A DNA stretch of 64,000 nucleotides from Paenibacillus antarcticus. GTDB taxonomy: Bacteria; Bacillota; Bacilli; Paenibacillales; Paenibacillaceae. The notes beneath the pieces were generated by a model that was not told the DNA's origin, did no database searches, and saw only the letters and a program-made list of their open reading frames with translations. Every line of letters starts with the position of its first letter. Position 1 is the stretch's first letter. Shown piece after piece: positions 17,040 through 25,943 of this stretch. The position numbers and the translations under genes were made by a program. The stretch lies in NCBI RefSeq assembly GCF_001637225.1, contig NZ_LVJI01000027.1:33197-97196 (forward strand), read 5' to 3'.

Positions 17040-17792
17040 TCATTTCTTAATCTTCTTTTTAAACTCTAAAGGAGTTACCCCTTCTACCTCTTTGAAGAAT
17101 TTAGAATAATATTGGGGGGTGCTAAATCCTATCATCATGGAAATTTCAGTCATGGAAAGATTAGAGAAAAGGATAAGCTCTTTTGCTTCTTTTATTCTTC
17201 TCATATTTCGATAATTACTAATGGTTATTCCTTTTTCTTTCTTAAACACACGCATTAAATGTGAAGAATGAACATGTAATTTGCCTGCCATTTCCTCCAT
17301 TGAGATGTCCTCCGCAAAGTTCATCTCGATATAGTTTTCTGCTTTCTGTACAATTGATAAATTGTCCCTTTTAGATTTTCGAATGGTAGTATCAGAATAT
17401 TCAGTTACCATATTTGAATGAATCTTATCTAGCTCAGCAATGTTTTCGGCATGCTCGATCATTATTGCATATTTTTCTGATGAAAAGTGGCTTTGCAATG
17501 GGCTTAACCCTCCCTTTTCAGCAGCATAACTATAAAGGGTATTGTGTGATAATAAAATATTTTTATAGGATCGAACTTTATTATTGGGGACTCTATTAAG
17601 AATGTTTAATGGCTCGTCTCTAAATTTCTGAGAAGCGTCCCTTTCATATTCGATTATCAAATTCCTATCACCCGTTTGAATACCATAGAGTAATTTTTCC
17701 CGTAAATGATGGACAGATTCAATGTATTCAGGCGTAAGCCCATTTCGATTCATATTGGAATTCGGAGTCTCTGTGTGCAGATGTTCCTTCAT
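17040..17792 (-). CDS. AraC-family transcriptional regulator
   Basis: Regulator of 250 residues. The C-terminal 100 residues hold two helix-turn-helix motifs (SMEEMAGKLHVHSSHLMRVF and MTEISMMIGFSTPQYYSKFF). The N-terminal 140 residues are helical and match the sensor part found in Firmicute AraC proteins, with conserved stretches near residues 57-75. It lies upstream of the symporter/creatininase pair on the same strand and probably activates it. The effector is unknown. Confidence 0.85.
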   Translation of the reverse strand: MKEHLHTETPNSNMNRNGLTPEYIESVHHLREKLLYGIQTGDRNLIIEYERDASQKFRDEPLNILNRVPNNKVRSYKNILLSHNTLYSYAAEKGGLSPLQSHFSSEKYAIMIEHAENIAELDKIHSNMVTEYSDTTIRKSKRDNLSIVQKAENYIEMNFAEDISMEEMAGKLHVHSSHLMRVFKKEKGITISNYRNMRRIKEAKELILFSNLSMTEISMMIGFSTPQYYSKFFKEVEGVTPLEFKKKIKK

Positions 17793-18160
17793 CTACTATC
17801 CCTGCCTTATGTATTCTACTTTTGGATCGTATTATATCATTCCTTACGACTGTATGTATTAAAATCTATTATCTGTGAAAGTACGTATAGAGGATTTTAG
17901 AGGGAGACATCTTAGATGCGACTCCACCTTTGTTCATCAATGGTTCCTGTTATCGGCATAGCACAAAATCGAGGTTCTGTGATCCATGAATCCATTACAT
18001 TGTCGCTTAATCCTCCCCAACTTTCCCTAGTAAAACAACTTCAGCACTCCTTTCCTATGACCATAAAAGTTTCAAAACACACGAACTGGTTTAAATATAT
18101 CATTGTACTCATTTAACAATAATGTACATCTCAGTCCTACATAGAAAAGGCGGTAAGTAT
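17793..18160. other. intergenic region with one doubtful small frame
   Basis: The divergent promoters for the AraC gene and the osmoprotectant importer must lie here. A + strand frame at 17916-18116 (66 codons) has a fair ribosome site (GGGAGA, eight bases before ATG). Its composition is not protein-like and I do not recognise it, so I do not call it a gene. Confidence 0.3.
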
Positions 18161-19315
18161 ATGATTCAATTTCAAGGGATTAACAAGGTATATGAGAATG
18201 GTAATGTCGTGCTTAAGGATATTAATCTTACGATCAAAGAAGGTGAGATCACCGTATTAATTGGTCCCAGTGGCTGTGGGAAAACGACGACGATGAAAAT
18301 GATCAATAGATTAATTAAACCCTCCAAAGGAACAATAACCCTCCATGGCGAGGATATCTCTACGATGGATCCAGTAACACTTCGCAGGAAGATAGGTTAT
18401 GTAATTCAAAGTATTGGACTGTTTCCGCATATGAATATTGCTAAAAACGTAGGCGTAGTTCCCCGCTTGCAGAAATGGGAAAAGAAAAAAACAGAAGCAA
18501 GAGTAGACGAACTTTTAAAGATGGTAAACTTAGATCCAGACTTATATCGCAATCGTTACCCCTCAGAATTAAGTGGAGGACAGCAGCAGCGAATCGGTGT
18601 CATTCGTGCTTTAGCTGCGGATCCTAACGTTATCCTCATGGATGAACCTTTTAGTGCGTTGGACCCCATTAGTCGCGAACAGTTACAAGAAGAGCTAATT
18701 CGTCTACAACAAGAATTGAAAAAGACGATTGTCTTCGTTACTCATGATATGGATGAGGCTATCAAAATTGCCGATACCATCATATTAATGAAGGATGGTC
18801 ACGTCATCCAAACCGGACACCCAGAACATATATTGCGTCATCCGGCGAATGATTTCGTGAAGAACTTTTTTGGAACGAAAAGAATGCATGAAAATGCGCT
18901 AGAAGCACCCACAGTAGATGAAGTGATGGTAGACAATCCAGTAACGTCCTATCCATCTAGAGGTCTTGCCTCAGCCATGAAAATCATGGAGAAAAGACGG
19001 GTAGACTCCTTGTTAATTGTTGATAAAACCAACCATCTGGAAGGTAGTGTGTCGATTTATCGCGTGTTGGATCAATATGGTGAAGAAACCAAAACTGTAG
19101 CTGATGTCATGGTACCTGTTGTACATTTCGTACAAAGCGGAACTTCTCTATCCATTGCTCTAAATATCATGACTGAATATCAGTTGTCCAATTTACCTGT
19201 TGTAAATAGCAACAACCAGTTAATTGGACTTATTACTAGAGGAAGTGTCGTAAGCCATCTGGCAGAAGTCTACTCTCCTGAACTTGATGGGGGCGTTGTC
19301 GATGCCGAAATCTAA
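18161..19315 (+). CDS. opuCA: OpuCA-type osmoprotectant ABC transporter ATPase
   Basis: ATP-binding subunit that powers import of quaternary amines (glycine betaine, carnitine, choline). Walker A is GPSGCGKTTT, the signature LSGGQQQR, Walker B VILMDEP. Two CBS domains fill the C-terminus (about 255-375), the osmosensing or regulatory part of OpuCA proteins. A start 13 codons earlier is open, but AAAGGCGGT lies just before this ATG. The stop overlaps the permease start by 14 bases. The exact substrate cannot be read from the sequence. Confidence 0.9.
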   Translation: MIQFQGINKVYENGNVVLKDINLTIKEGEITVLIGPSGCGKTTTMKMINRLIKPSKGTITLHGEDISTMDPVTLRRKIGYVIQSIGLFPHMNIAKNVGVVPRLQKWEKKKTEARVDELLKMVNLDPDLYRNRYPSELSGGQQQRIGVIRALAADPNVILMDEPFSALDPISREQLQEELIRLQQELKKTIVFVTHDMDEAIKIADTIILMKDGHVIQTGHPEHILRHPANDFVKNFFGTKRMHENALEAPTVDEVMVDNPVTSYPSRGLASAMKIMEKRRVDSLLIVDKTNHLEGSVSIYRVLDQYGEETKTVADVMVPVVHFVQSGTSLSIALNIMTEYQLSNLPVVNSNNQLIGLITRGSVVSHLAEVYSPELDGGVVDAEI

Positions 19316-19985
19316 TTTTCTTGTCACTTATTTAGAATTTCTACAGGAGCGTTATTTGGACATATTGACCGCCATACAACAGCACTTGATCATCACTGCC
19401 ACATCCATCCTTCTGGGCATATTCGTTGCTGTTCCCTTAGGTATGTTTTTGGCGAAAAATAAGATTAAATGGCTACATACGTTGATTTTCACTATAACAA
19501 ATATATTCCAAACGATTCCAAGCTTAGCTCTTCTGGCTCTGCTCATTCCACTCATGGGTATCGGGATAAAGCCAGCGATCTTTGCTCTATTTCTTTACTC
19601 TTTATTACCTATTCTACGAAATACATATGAGGGATTCAGCTCAGTTGATCCGGCAATGCTAGAATCCGCACGAGGTATGGGTTTCAATGCCACTCAACGT
19701 CTGCTGCAAATCCAACTTCCACTGGCGCTTCCTTATATCATGTCTGGTATACGCGTCACTACGGTATATATTATTAGCTGGACGACCCTTGCAGCATTAA
19801 TTGGTGCAGGAGGTTTAGGAGAGCTTATCGTTTCTGGTATTGGAGTAAACAAGAAGGAACTTATCATAACAGGAGCCGCTTCTGCGATCTTGTTGGCATT
19901 ACTCGCTGATCTCTTATTCGGAGCTATTGAAAGATGGGCTTCTACTAAAAATAACAAAAAAAATAAATTGCAGGTGGACAAATGA
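19302..19985 (+). CDS. opuCB: OpuCB-type osmoprotectant permease
   Basis: Membrane subunit of 227 residues with five predicted helices and the cytoplasmic EAA loop (ESARGMGFNATQRLLQIQLP) that contacts the ATPase. Two ATG/TTG starts up to six codons earlier are open; this one has a GGGGG stretch eight bases upstream. It overlaps opuCA upstream and the fused binding protein/permease gene by four bases downstream, so the three are translationally coupled. It should pair with the permease half of the next protein. Confidence 0.88.
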   Translation: MPKSNFLVTYLEFLQERYLDILTAIQQHLIITATSILLGIFVAVPLGMFLAKNKIKWLHTLIFTITNIFQTIPSLALLALLIPLMGIGIKPAIFALFLYSLLPILRNTYEGFSSVDPAMLESARGMGFNATQRLLQIQLPLALPYIMSGIRVTTVYIISWTTLAALIGAGGLGELIVSGIGVNKKELIITGAASAILLALLADLLFGAIERWASTKNNKKNKLQVDK

Positions 19986-21538
19986 GAAAACTAACAACAT
20001 GGGTTGCCACCTTAAGCTCAATTATCTTATTATCATTGGTTGTCTCTGCATGCGGTAAGGCTGACAACGATACGATAAAGATAGGTACGCAAACCTACAC
20101 AGAAACCAAAACTCTAGCTGAAATGTATAAAGTCTTAATTGAAGAACGCACCAAATTAAACGTCGACATTGTACCCGATCTTGCATCGAGTCCCATTGTC
20201 ATCACGGCAATGAAGAACAATGAAGTTCAGATGGGTACCTTGTATTCCGGAGAGATTTTCAATAATCATTTTCCAGTGAAAGACACCAACGATCGTCAAG
20301 AAGTTCTACAACAAGCCCAAGAGGGGTTTGACAAAAACTTTGACTTCAAATGGTATGACTCCTATGGCTTTGAGAATGCATATGCATTAACTGTGACTCA
20401 GGATGTGGCTAATCAATATCATTTGGATACGGTATCTGATCTACAGAAACATGCTAAAAGTATGAATATTGGCGTGGACTCCACTTGGCTTGAACGAGAG
20501 AATGACGGTTACAAAGCCTTCACCAAGTTTTATGGATTCTCATTCAAGAAAACACTTCCGATGGAAAGTTCATTAGTCCATAAAGCGGCGGCTGACCGAA
20601 AAGTCGATGTTGTCGTTGCGTATACGACTGACTCCGGCCTCAAACAATATAACTTAAAGACATTAAAGGATGATAAACAATTCTTCCCACCCTATGATGC
20701 ATCTCCTGTCGTCAGAAACGAAACCTTACAGCAACACCCTGAATTGAACGACATGATTTCTTTGTTAATAGGGAAGTTGGATACTTCCACCATGAGTGCA
20801 CTTAACTATGAAGTTGAAGTTAATAAACGCTCACCGAAAGAAGTCGCCTATGAATTTCTGAAATCCATTGATCTTCTCGACGCTGACTTAAATCCACCTA
20901 GATCCGATCTCAATCTCTTAGAATATGTCAAAGAGAATGCCGGTTATCTATTACACTTAACATGGGTGCATATTGTCATGGTAATCAGCGGTCTTGGGCT
21001 GGCTCTCATTGTGGGTATTCCACTTGGTGTACTCAGTGCCCGCAGTAAAAAACTAGCAGCTATTATCTTGCCAGTAGCGAACTTTATTCAAGTTATTCCA
21101 AGCCTAGCTCTATTAGCTTTACTGATGATCGTCCTTGGCTTAGGATTTAAGACCGTTGTTGTTGGTTTATTCCTATATTCTTTGCTACCGATTATTCGTA
21201 ACACCTATGTAGGTTTAAGTCAGGTGAATCCGGGTATAAGTGAAGCCGGCAAGGGTGTCGGTATGAGTAACATGCAATTGCTACTCCAAGTGCAACTTCC
21301 CCTAGCACTCCCATTCTTAATGGCTGGAATTCGCATAGCAGCGGTTATTGCTATCGGTGTAGCCACGCTTGCTCCGCTCATTGGTGGTGAAGGACTAGGA
21401 CGTGAAATTTATTCCGGCCTTAACCTTCATAATAATATCAAAATTTATGCGGGTGCGATTCCCGCTTGTCTACTTGCTATTCTCGCTGATATTTTCCTCG
21501 GTATGCTTCAGAATAAGCTGAAGCACCGTAATCAATAG
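19982..21538 (+). CDS. osmoprotectant binding protein fused to permease
   Basis: Fusion of 518 residues. The N-terminus is a lipoprotein signal with lipobox VSAC. Residues 30-310 are an OpuCC-like binding domain (IKIGTQTYTETKTLAEMY). Residues 315-515 are an OpuCB/OpuCD-like permease with five helices and an EAA loop (ISEAGKGVGMSNMQLLLQVQ). In the well-known fused transporters of lactic acid bacteria the permease comes first and the binding domain last; here the order is reversed. Five-helix permeases of this type begin outside the cell, so this order is topologically possible. It replaces separate OpuCC and OpuCD proteins. Confidence 0.88.
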   Translation: MRKLTTWVATLSSIILLSLVVSACGKADNDTIKIGTQTYTETKTLAEMYKVLIEERTKLNVDIVPDLASSPIVITAMKNNEVQMGTLYSGEIFNNHFPVKDTNDRQEVLQQAQEGFDKNFDFKWYDSYGFENAYALTVTQDVANQYHLDTVSDLQKHAKSMNIGVDSTWLERENDGYKAFTKFYGFSFKKTLPMESSLVHKAAADRKVDVVVAYTTDSGLKQYNLKTLKDDKQFFPPYDASPVVRNETLQQHPELNDMISLLIGKLDTSTMSALNYEVEVNKRSPKEVAYEFLKSIDLLDADLNPPRSDLNLLEYVKENAGYLLHLTWVHIVMVISGLGLALIVGIPLGVLSARSKKLAAIILPVANFIQVIPSLALLALLMIVLGLGFKTVVVGLFLYSLLPIIRNTYVGLSQVNPGISEAGKGVGMSNMQLLLQVQLPLALPFLMAGIRIAAVIAIGVATLAPLIGGEGLGREIYSGLNLHNNIKIYAGAIPACLLAILADIFLGMLQNKLKHRNQ

Positions 21539-21557
21539 CGAACGTGATTACATTAAG

Positions 21558-21598
21558 AAGAGGGAACGACTCCACATACGAGTCGTTCCCTCTTTTCC
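21558..21598. terminator. bidirectional terminator between convergent genes
   Basis: Perfect 14-bp arms AAGAGGGAACGACT / AGTCGTTCCCTCTT with a nine-base loop and a TTTT tail. It serves the osmoprotectant operon and the K+ channel operon. Confidence 0.88.
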
Positions 21599-21636
21599 TA
21601 CTTATGTAATGTTCTATCCACAAATAATCTATAACC

Positions 21637-22650
21637 CTATCCCTTAATCCGCTTATAAGTCTCTTCATCCGATACAATATACAACCTCGCACCCTCAGGA
21701 ATAGGTTGGTCAAGCTTACGGTTGATACTAAGGTCACTACGATCGGACAATAGCGTAGCTCCCTGTCGAAGCAGGTCCTGAAAAGCCTCACCGTACGTCT
21801 TCCAATCCCGATTAAGTGGTATCTCATATATATCGTCTCCATACTGACGACTCAGCAATTGTGTAATAACCTCAGAATTACCTTCTTGCAAAGCTGATCT
21901 TACGGCTAATCTGGAGATCGCATCATGTGACAGTACGAATTCGTTCACCTGAACGTGCCGAAAGTTCTGAATGTTCTTCTCTTGCATAATTTCTACTGTC
22001 GTATGTACTTGTGGTGCAATCCGCTCAATACTAGAGGCAATCAGGAGGGATTTACCGTCGATCAAGGAAGCTTCATCAATGCGTGTGTCACCGAAGACGA
22101 TTGCAGCCTTAGCCCCTGTAATATTAGCCTTGAGGAGAATCTCATCACTTGATGGATCACCACTAATAAAGTGGACATGATCCATATGTTCCAACGGATG
22201 GTTGCCCGTCTCATCTATGATTACGATGTGAGATTTCGATGAATAACATAGAATCTCATCTACCGCTGCCTGTGCTTTCTTACTCCAATTAATCAATATG
22301 ACATGATCCTCACCACGAAAGCTCAATGTTCCCGCTCCTCTCCTTCTTTGCACCTCTGCGATAGAGTCAATCACCTTTCCGATAACTAAGCTCAACAGCC
22401 CTATACCAAAGATATATAGAAACATCGTAAATAGCTTTCCGATGTCTGTTTTTGCAAAGTAATCACCATACCCTACTGTAGCCATCGTTGTCATGACCCA
22501 GTAAAATGCATTAAACCAGTTACCAAAGGTGTTAGGCTCCAGTAAATATACGATCGTTGCACTCATTACAATAAAGATAAGGATGATCAACCCAATGACC
22601 CTTTTTCTTAAGCGCATCATCTTCGTAGATATCCTGATAATAAAATGCAC
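21637..22650 (-). CDS. potassium channel with TrkA-N domain (YugO-like)
   Basis: Two-helix K+ channel subunit of 337 residues. Helix 1 is at about 17-37. The pore helix and selectivity filter TVGYGD lie near residue 60, and helix 2 at about 72-95. The rest is a cytoplasmic Rossmann-like TrkA-N (RCK) domain that binds a nucleotide or ion. The closest known type is Bacillus subtilis YugO. GTG start with AAGGGG seven bases upstream. It is the last gene of a six-gene operon, so its gating may be tied to the envelope modification genes before it. Confidence 0.9.
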   Translation of the reverse strand: MHFIIRISTKMMRLRKRVIGLIILIFIVMSATIVYLLEPNTFGNWFNAFYWVMTTMATVGYGDYFAKTDIGKLFTMFLYIFGIGLLSLVIGKVIDSIAEVQRRRGAGTLSFRGEDHVILINWSKKAQAAVDEILCYSSKSHIVIIDETGNHPLEHMDHVHFISGDPSSDEILLKANITGAKAAIVFGDTRIDEASLIDGKSLLIASSIERIAPQVHTTVEIMQEKNIQNFRHVQVNEFVLSHDAISRLAVRSALQEGNSEVITQLLSRQYGDDIYEIPLNRDWKTYGEAFQDLLRQGATLLSDRSDLSINRKLDQPIPEGARLYIVSDEETYKRIKG

Positions 22651-22683
22651 CTGTTCACCCCTTCTCCGTAACTAATAAGACGA

Positions 22684-22709
22684 CCTCTCGGGTAAAAGAA
22701 CTCGAGAGG
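22684..22709 (-). terminator. intergenic hairpin, possible attenuator
   Basis: Perfect 7-bp arms CCTCTCG / CGAGAGG with a 12-base loop in the 94-base gap between the DUF350 gene and the channel gene. The T-tract after it is poor, so it may reduce rather than stop expression of the channel. Confidence 0.4.
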
Positions 22710-22744
22710 CCAGCCTTATCTATTTTGAACATGCAATTTATGAA

Positions 22745-23134
22745 TTAGATAATTAAACTACTAACAGCAAATGCCGTTCCGATAAACACCATACATAACA
22801 TCATACCTACAGCCACATTTCCCTTTTGTAGATGTTCAGACACCCTAAATCCCGGAGTCAATAATTCAAAGATCCAATAAGCGGCAATTAGGCATACGTA
22901 ACCAACAGCGAACCATAACATCATGAACCATATCAATGTATTTGTATAAGCAGCTACACCCAGAATAATGGCTGTGGACATAAACTTCCCACCCAAAGCC
23001 AGTGCTACAGCTACATTGCCCTTCTTTAACTCTTCCATGTCATTAAAAGGAGTCATGCAAATAAATATGACCATACCTAACAATTGAAGAAAAATGATGA
23101 CAAGAACACTTACTATCAAATTAACAACGATCAT
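22745..23134 (-). CDS. DUF350 (YjfL-type) membrane protein
   Basis: Hydrophobic protein of 129 residues with four predicted helices in two similar halves. The repeated stretches KKGNVAVALALGGKFMSTAI and QKGNVAVGMMLCMVFIGTAF are the mark of the DUF350/YjfL family. The function is unknown. In Escherichia coli, yjfL stands next to yjfC, an ATP-grasp gene like the one two genes upstream here. The ATG overlaps the stop of the lipoprotein gene (TGATG), with a strong G-rich ribosome site. Confidence 0.85.
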   Translation of the reverse strand: MIVVNLIVSVLVIIFLQLLGMVIFICMTPFNDMEELKKGNVAVALALGGKFMSTAIILGVAAYTNTLIWFMMLWFAVGYVCLIAAYWIFELLTPGFRVSEHLQKGNVAVGMMLCMVFIGTAFAVSSLII

Positions 23135-23799
23135 CAATTAGCCCACCCCCTAAATTTCGCATAGGCCGAATCATAATCGGCGAAATCATGCACTTCTTCC
23201 AACACTACAGATACAGTCTTTTGTTTCTCCAATGCTGTATAACGCTTATCGTCAATCGGTTGCTTGATCCGATTACCCGAAGGTAACTGAATCACAGCAA
23301 AGTTTCTCGTCTTATCTTTTAATTTAGTCTTGTATACACCTACAAGATCAACATCGGTTGTTATCGACACTTTGAGATTCGTTAGATCTGCCGCAGCCGT
23401 CTTCTGGTCTCCATAGGATTTGATAGCCGTCCAAGAGGATAGTCGGATTTCGTTACGCTTATCAGCATCTGTTACCAACTCAGCATCCATGAACTGCAAG
23501 GTCCAGATTTTATCACCCGTTGCATAGTTCCCATCATTAGGTAGAAGCTCGTTATCAGGCAAGACCGTCATATCACTACCGATCAAATCCCCCACCGTGC
23601 CCTCCACCACCCGATAATCCCATGGTACTCGCGATACGCTATCTGTAGTCTCTACAGGCGATTCCGTATCGAATACACTATCCTGACTACCGGAGCACGC
23701 ACTTATCAACAACAGTGTTAAAAGCACACAACATACCATTACGCTATTTCTAAATGTTCGTGCTACTCTATTGACTCTCATTAATTGTTGCATCTTCAT
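23134..23799 (-). CDS. putative lipoprotein of unknown function
   Basis: Protein of 221 residues with an N-terminal signal and lipobox ISAC near residue 35, so it should be lipid-anchored outside the membrane. The mature part is mixed alpha/beta with no family I recognise. It is coupled to the DUF350 gene downstream and lies seven bases after the ATP-grasp gene, which ties it to that system. Confidence 0.7.
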   Translation of the reverse strand: MKMQQLMRVNRVARTFRNSVMVCCVLLTLLLISACSGSQDSVFDTESPVETTDSVSRVPWDYRVVEGTVGDLIGSDMTVLPDNELLPNDGNYATGDKIWTLQFMDAELVTDADKRNEIRLSSWTAIKSYGDQKTAAADLTNLKVSITTDVDLVGVYKTKLKDKTRNFAVIQLPSGNRIKQPIDDKRYTALEKQKTVSVVLEEVHDFADYDSAYAKFRGWAN

Positions 23800-23805
23800 A
23801 CGTAA

Positions 23806-25014
23806 TTATCTCACTCCCAACGCAATAAATTGACTAGCATTGCCTGTAATCAGTCCGCCTGCACGACCGAGCAGACCACAAGGCTTCCCATTAATCATAA
23901 ACATACCGGTCAACAGGTGAAATTCACCGTCTTTTGTGTTAATCTTCGCTAACTCAGCTCTTTTTTGATAAACAGAGGGAAATAACACACTGCTATCAAA
24001 GCCATCCTCATCCTGAAGTTCCAATATTCCACCTTCATCAAAGAGACGAACAGAACCACCCTCACGGCCAAATACTGATTTAGACACAAAGTTTCCGGAA
24101 AACACCGGTTTGTTATATGTAGGTAATATGTAGCTTTCAATCGCTTTGCGCTCTTCTTCATCAAATAGTAGGCCTAACTCATACATTCCCCACACTGCTG
24201 CCATAAGTCCCTTGGATTGCAATATTATACTATGTGGTGAATTGAAGATCTCTAGCTTCCCGGTCTCAATTGCATAAGCTAACGCTTCGCCGCCTTCATC
24301 AATGGCCATCCATTCCTTAGGATATAGAGCGAACATCCGCTTAATAATACGACCCTCACCATCTTTTACGACGCCATTATCAATGGATAAATCAAGACAA
24401 TCTACACATTGAATATCAAGACCACTATGCCTTACAAGTGCTTCGATGGTACCCGAATCCTCTCGATGAGATCCGTATGCAACACAGGCCGCCGTGTCTG
24501 GGTGTTCTTTCCCCCAAGCTTGTGCAAGAAGATCTTTCATTGCAATATTTGGGCTGTAAATACCTTCCCCTGCTTGCTCACATATCCAAGGCGTAGCTAT
24601 GGATGCTTCCACATAACCAGTAGGCGTATCTGCATTCAGTTCCAGCAACTTAATGGTACCGTCATCAGCCACGGCATAATCAAATCGTGCGTAACGACTT
24701 ATCTGTCCCCGCTCTGATAGAGGACATTGATCAATCATCTCCCACAAGAGGGGAGGGATACCGATTAAATCATACAAATCATGTTTGAAATGAACATAGC
24801 GAACGGTTTTGTCGAGTATATCCCAGAGCTTACTTGAGGCCTCTTCTAGTTCCTTATAGGTCTCACTCTGCATAAGTACAACTGCATCTAGCCAATATTC
24901 CTCGCCTTCAAGGTCTGCCCAGGTAAATCCAAGCTCATGTAACTGTTCTACCCGAGGTGCTCGTTCGAGATCAGATTGATCCCGAAACTCGAATACACTC
25001 TTAGAATCGATCAT
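23806..25014 (-). CDS. glutathionylspermidine synthase-like ATP-grasp ligase (YjfC/YgiC type)
   Basis: Enzyme of 402 residues matching the synthetase domain of glutathionylspermidine synthase. Characteristic stretches are RYARFDYAV, LLELNADTPTGYVEAS and the C-terminal LLTGMFMINGKPCGLLGRAG. ATP-grasp ligases of this type join a carboxylate to an amine using ATP. The amidase half of the true enzyme is absent, as in E. coli YjfC and YgiC, whose substrates are not established. The ATG overlaps the stop of the Ser/Gly-rich protein gene by four bases (ATGA), so the two products are made together. Confidence 0.88.
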   Translation of the reverse strand: MIDSKSVFEFRDQSDLERAPRVEQLHELGFTWADLEGEEYWLDAVVLMQSETYKELEEASSKLWDILDKTVRYVHFKHDLYDLIGIPPLLWEMIDQCPLSERGQISRYARFDYAVADDGTIKLLELNADTPTGYVEASIATPWICEQAGEGIYSPNIAMKDLLAQAWGKEHPDTAACVAYGSHREDSGTIEALVRHSGLDIQCVDCLDLSIDNGVVKDGEGRIIKRMFALYPKEWMAIDEGGEALAYAIETGKLEIFNSPHSIILQSKGLMAAVWGMYELGLLFDEEERKAIESYILPTYNKPVFSGNFVSKSVFGREGGSVRLFDEGGILELQDEDGFDSSVLFPSVYQKRAELAKINTKDGEFHLLTGMFMINGKPCGLLGRAGGLITGNASQFIALGVR

Positions 25015-25703
25015 CCGCCAAAACCGCTCTTACCTGAGCTTGATCCCGAAGATGACACAGAACCAGAACTCGACTTAGAACTAGATGAGCTTAGACCGCT
25101 GGATTTGCCCCCGATACCACCAGCTTTGGATGAAGTCGATCTTCTTGTAATAGAACCACTGGATGAAGTTGATGTTTTCGGTTTGACGACAGACCCGGGA
25201 ACATTCTTATTCTGGAACTTATCGGTACTATAAGTGTTAGGTTTATAAGTATTCTTAGTCCCAGGATAATAGGTTGGACGGCTGTTCGACCATCCCCTTG
25301 AAGAGTAATTAGATCCACTGTTGAACAGCATGTGATACAATAATAAGTCATCCCAGCCGAATCCTGAATTATAACCACTGTAGTTATTCACTACAGTCGT
25401 CCCATTGGAGGTACTTACCCCCTGCTCCTGATTTACAACCTCTTTCTTACCCTCATCTGGATACGGAATATTCCAATCTACATTTTGATCAAAATACGTC
25501 TTGACTTCTTCCGTAGACCAAGAAACTAGCTGAGGATCATCCGCAGTAGTACTATCACTCGCTCCTACAGCAGCTGGAACAAACAGTGCATTCGCCAAAA
25601 GAGCAATACCGAGCGAGGTAGATAATACACGAATTGGCTTCCCTTCAGGGGTGAATAACCTCGATATTGCTAGTTCTTTAGCATTCTCATCTTTCGTCAC
25701 CAC
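25011..25703 (-). CDS. exported Ser/Gly-rich protein, possible modification target
   Basis: Protein of 230 residues. A charged N-terminus is followed by a hydrophobic export segment (about 27-48, ending in AAVGAS). The middle is rich in Tyr, Asn and Gly. The last 70 residues are almost all Ser, Gly and Lys, with the motif KAGGIGGKSSG and the final residues GKSGFGG. E. coli YgiB, partner of the YgiC ATP-grasp enzyme, also has a Gly/Ser-rich end with GGFG. I infer that this tail may be modified by the coupled ligase. GTG start with AAGGAGG. Confidence 0.7.
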   Translation of the reverse strand: MVTKDENAKELAISRLFTPEGKPIRVLSTSLGIALLANALFVPAAVGASDSTTADDPQLVSWSTEEVKTYFDQNVDWNIPYPDEGKKEVVNQEQGVSTSNGTTVVNNYSGYNSGFGWDDLLLYHMLFNSGSNYSSRGWSNSRPTYYPGTKNTYKPNTYSTDKFQNKNVPGSVVKPKTSTSSSGSITRRSTSSKAGGIGGKSSGLSSSSSKSSSGSVSSSGSSSGKSGFGG

Positions 25704-25727
25704 AACATCCTCCTTCCATCACATTCA

Positions 25728-25943
25728 TTATTCAATACGCATCGGTACAAGTAGAAGCTCAAGCTTTCCTTCGTCCACATTCAGGCGTCCTTCAACTGTC
25801 TCATATTCCTTTGTACCCACCACTAGATAATTGACATGTTCCAATGCAGCAATCATATTCATACTCCACGTGCGCTCTTCAATGACACGAAGCTCACCTT
25901 CTGGCATTTTCTCGAACAAGATCACACTCATTCCATTATCCAT
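25728..25943 (-). CDS. small conserved-looking protein, first in the operon
   Basis: Acidic cytoplasmic protein of 71 residues (starts MDNGMSVILFEKMPEGEL). No family recognised. The frame is open 15 codons further, but GGAGAGGG lies five bases before this ATG. It is 24 bases upstream of the Ser/Gly-rich protein gene and is likely the first gene of the channel/ATP-grasp operon. Confidence 0.65.
   Translation of the reverse strand: MDNGMSVILFEKMPEGELRVIEERTWSMNMIAALEHVNYLVVGTKEYETVEGRLNVDEGKLELLLVPMRIE

Noticed and set aside
17916..18116. 66-codon + strand frame with a fair ribosome site
   Set aside because: Sequence does not look like a folded or membrane protein and no family comes to mind; listed only as part of the intergenic region.
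24976..25233. Open + strand frame rich in Leu, Pro, Asp and Glu
   Set aside because: It is the mirror of the Ser/Gly-rich tail on the minus strand; repeated codons make the opposite strand open by chance.
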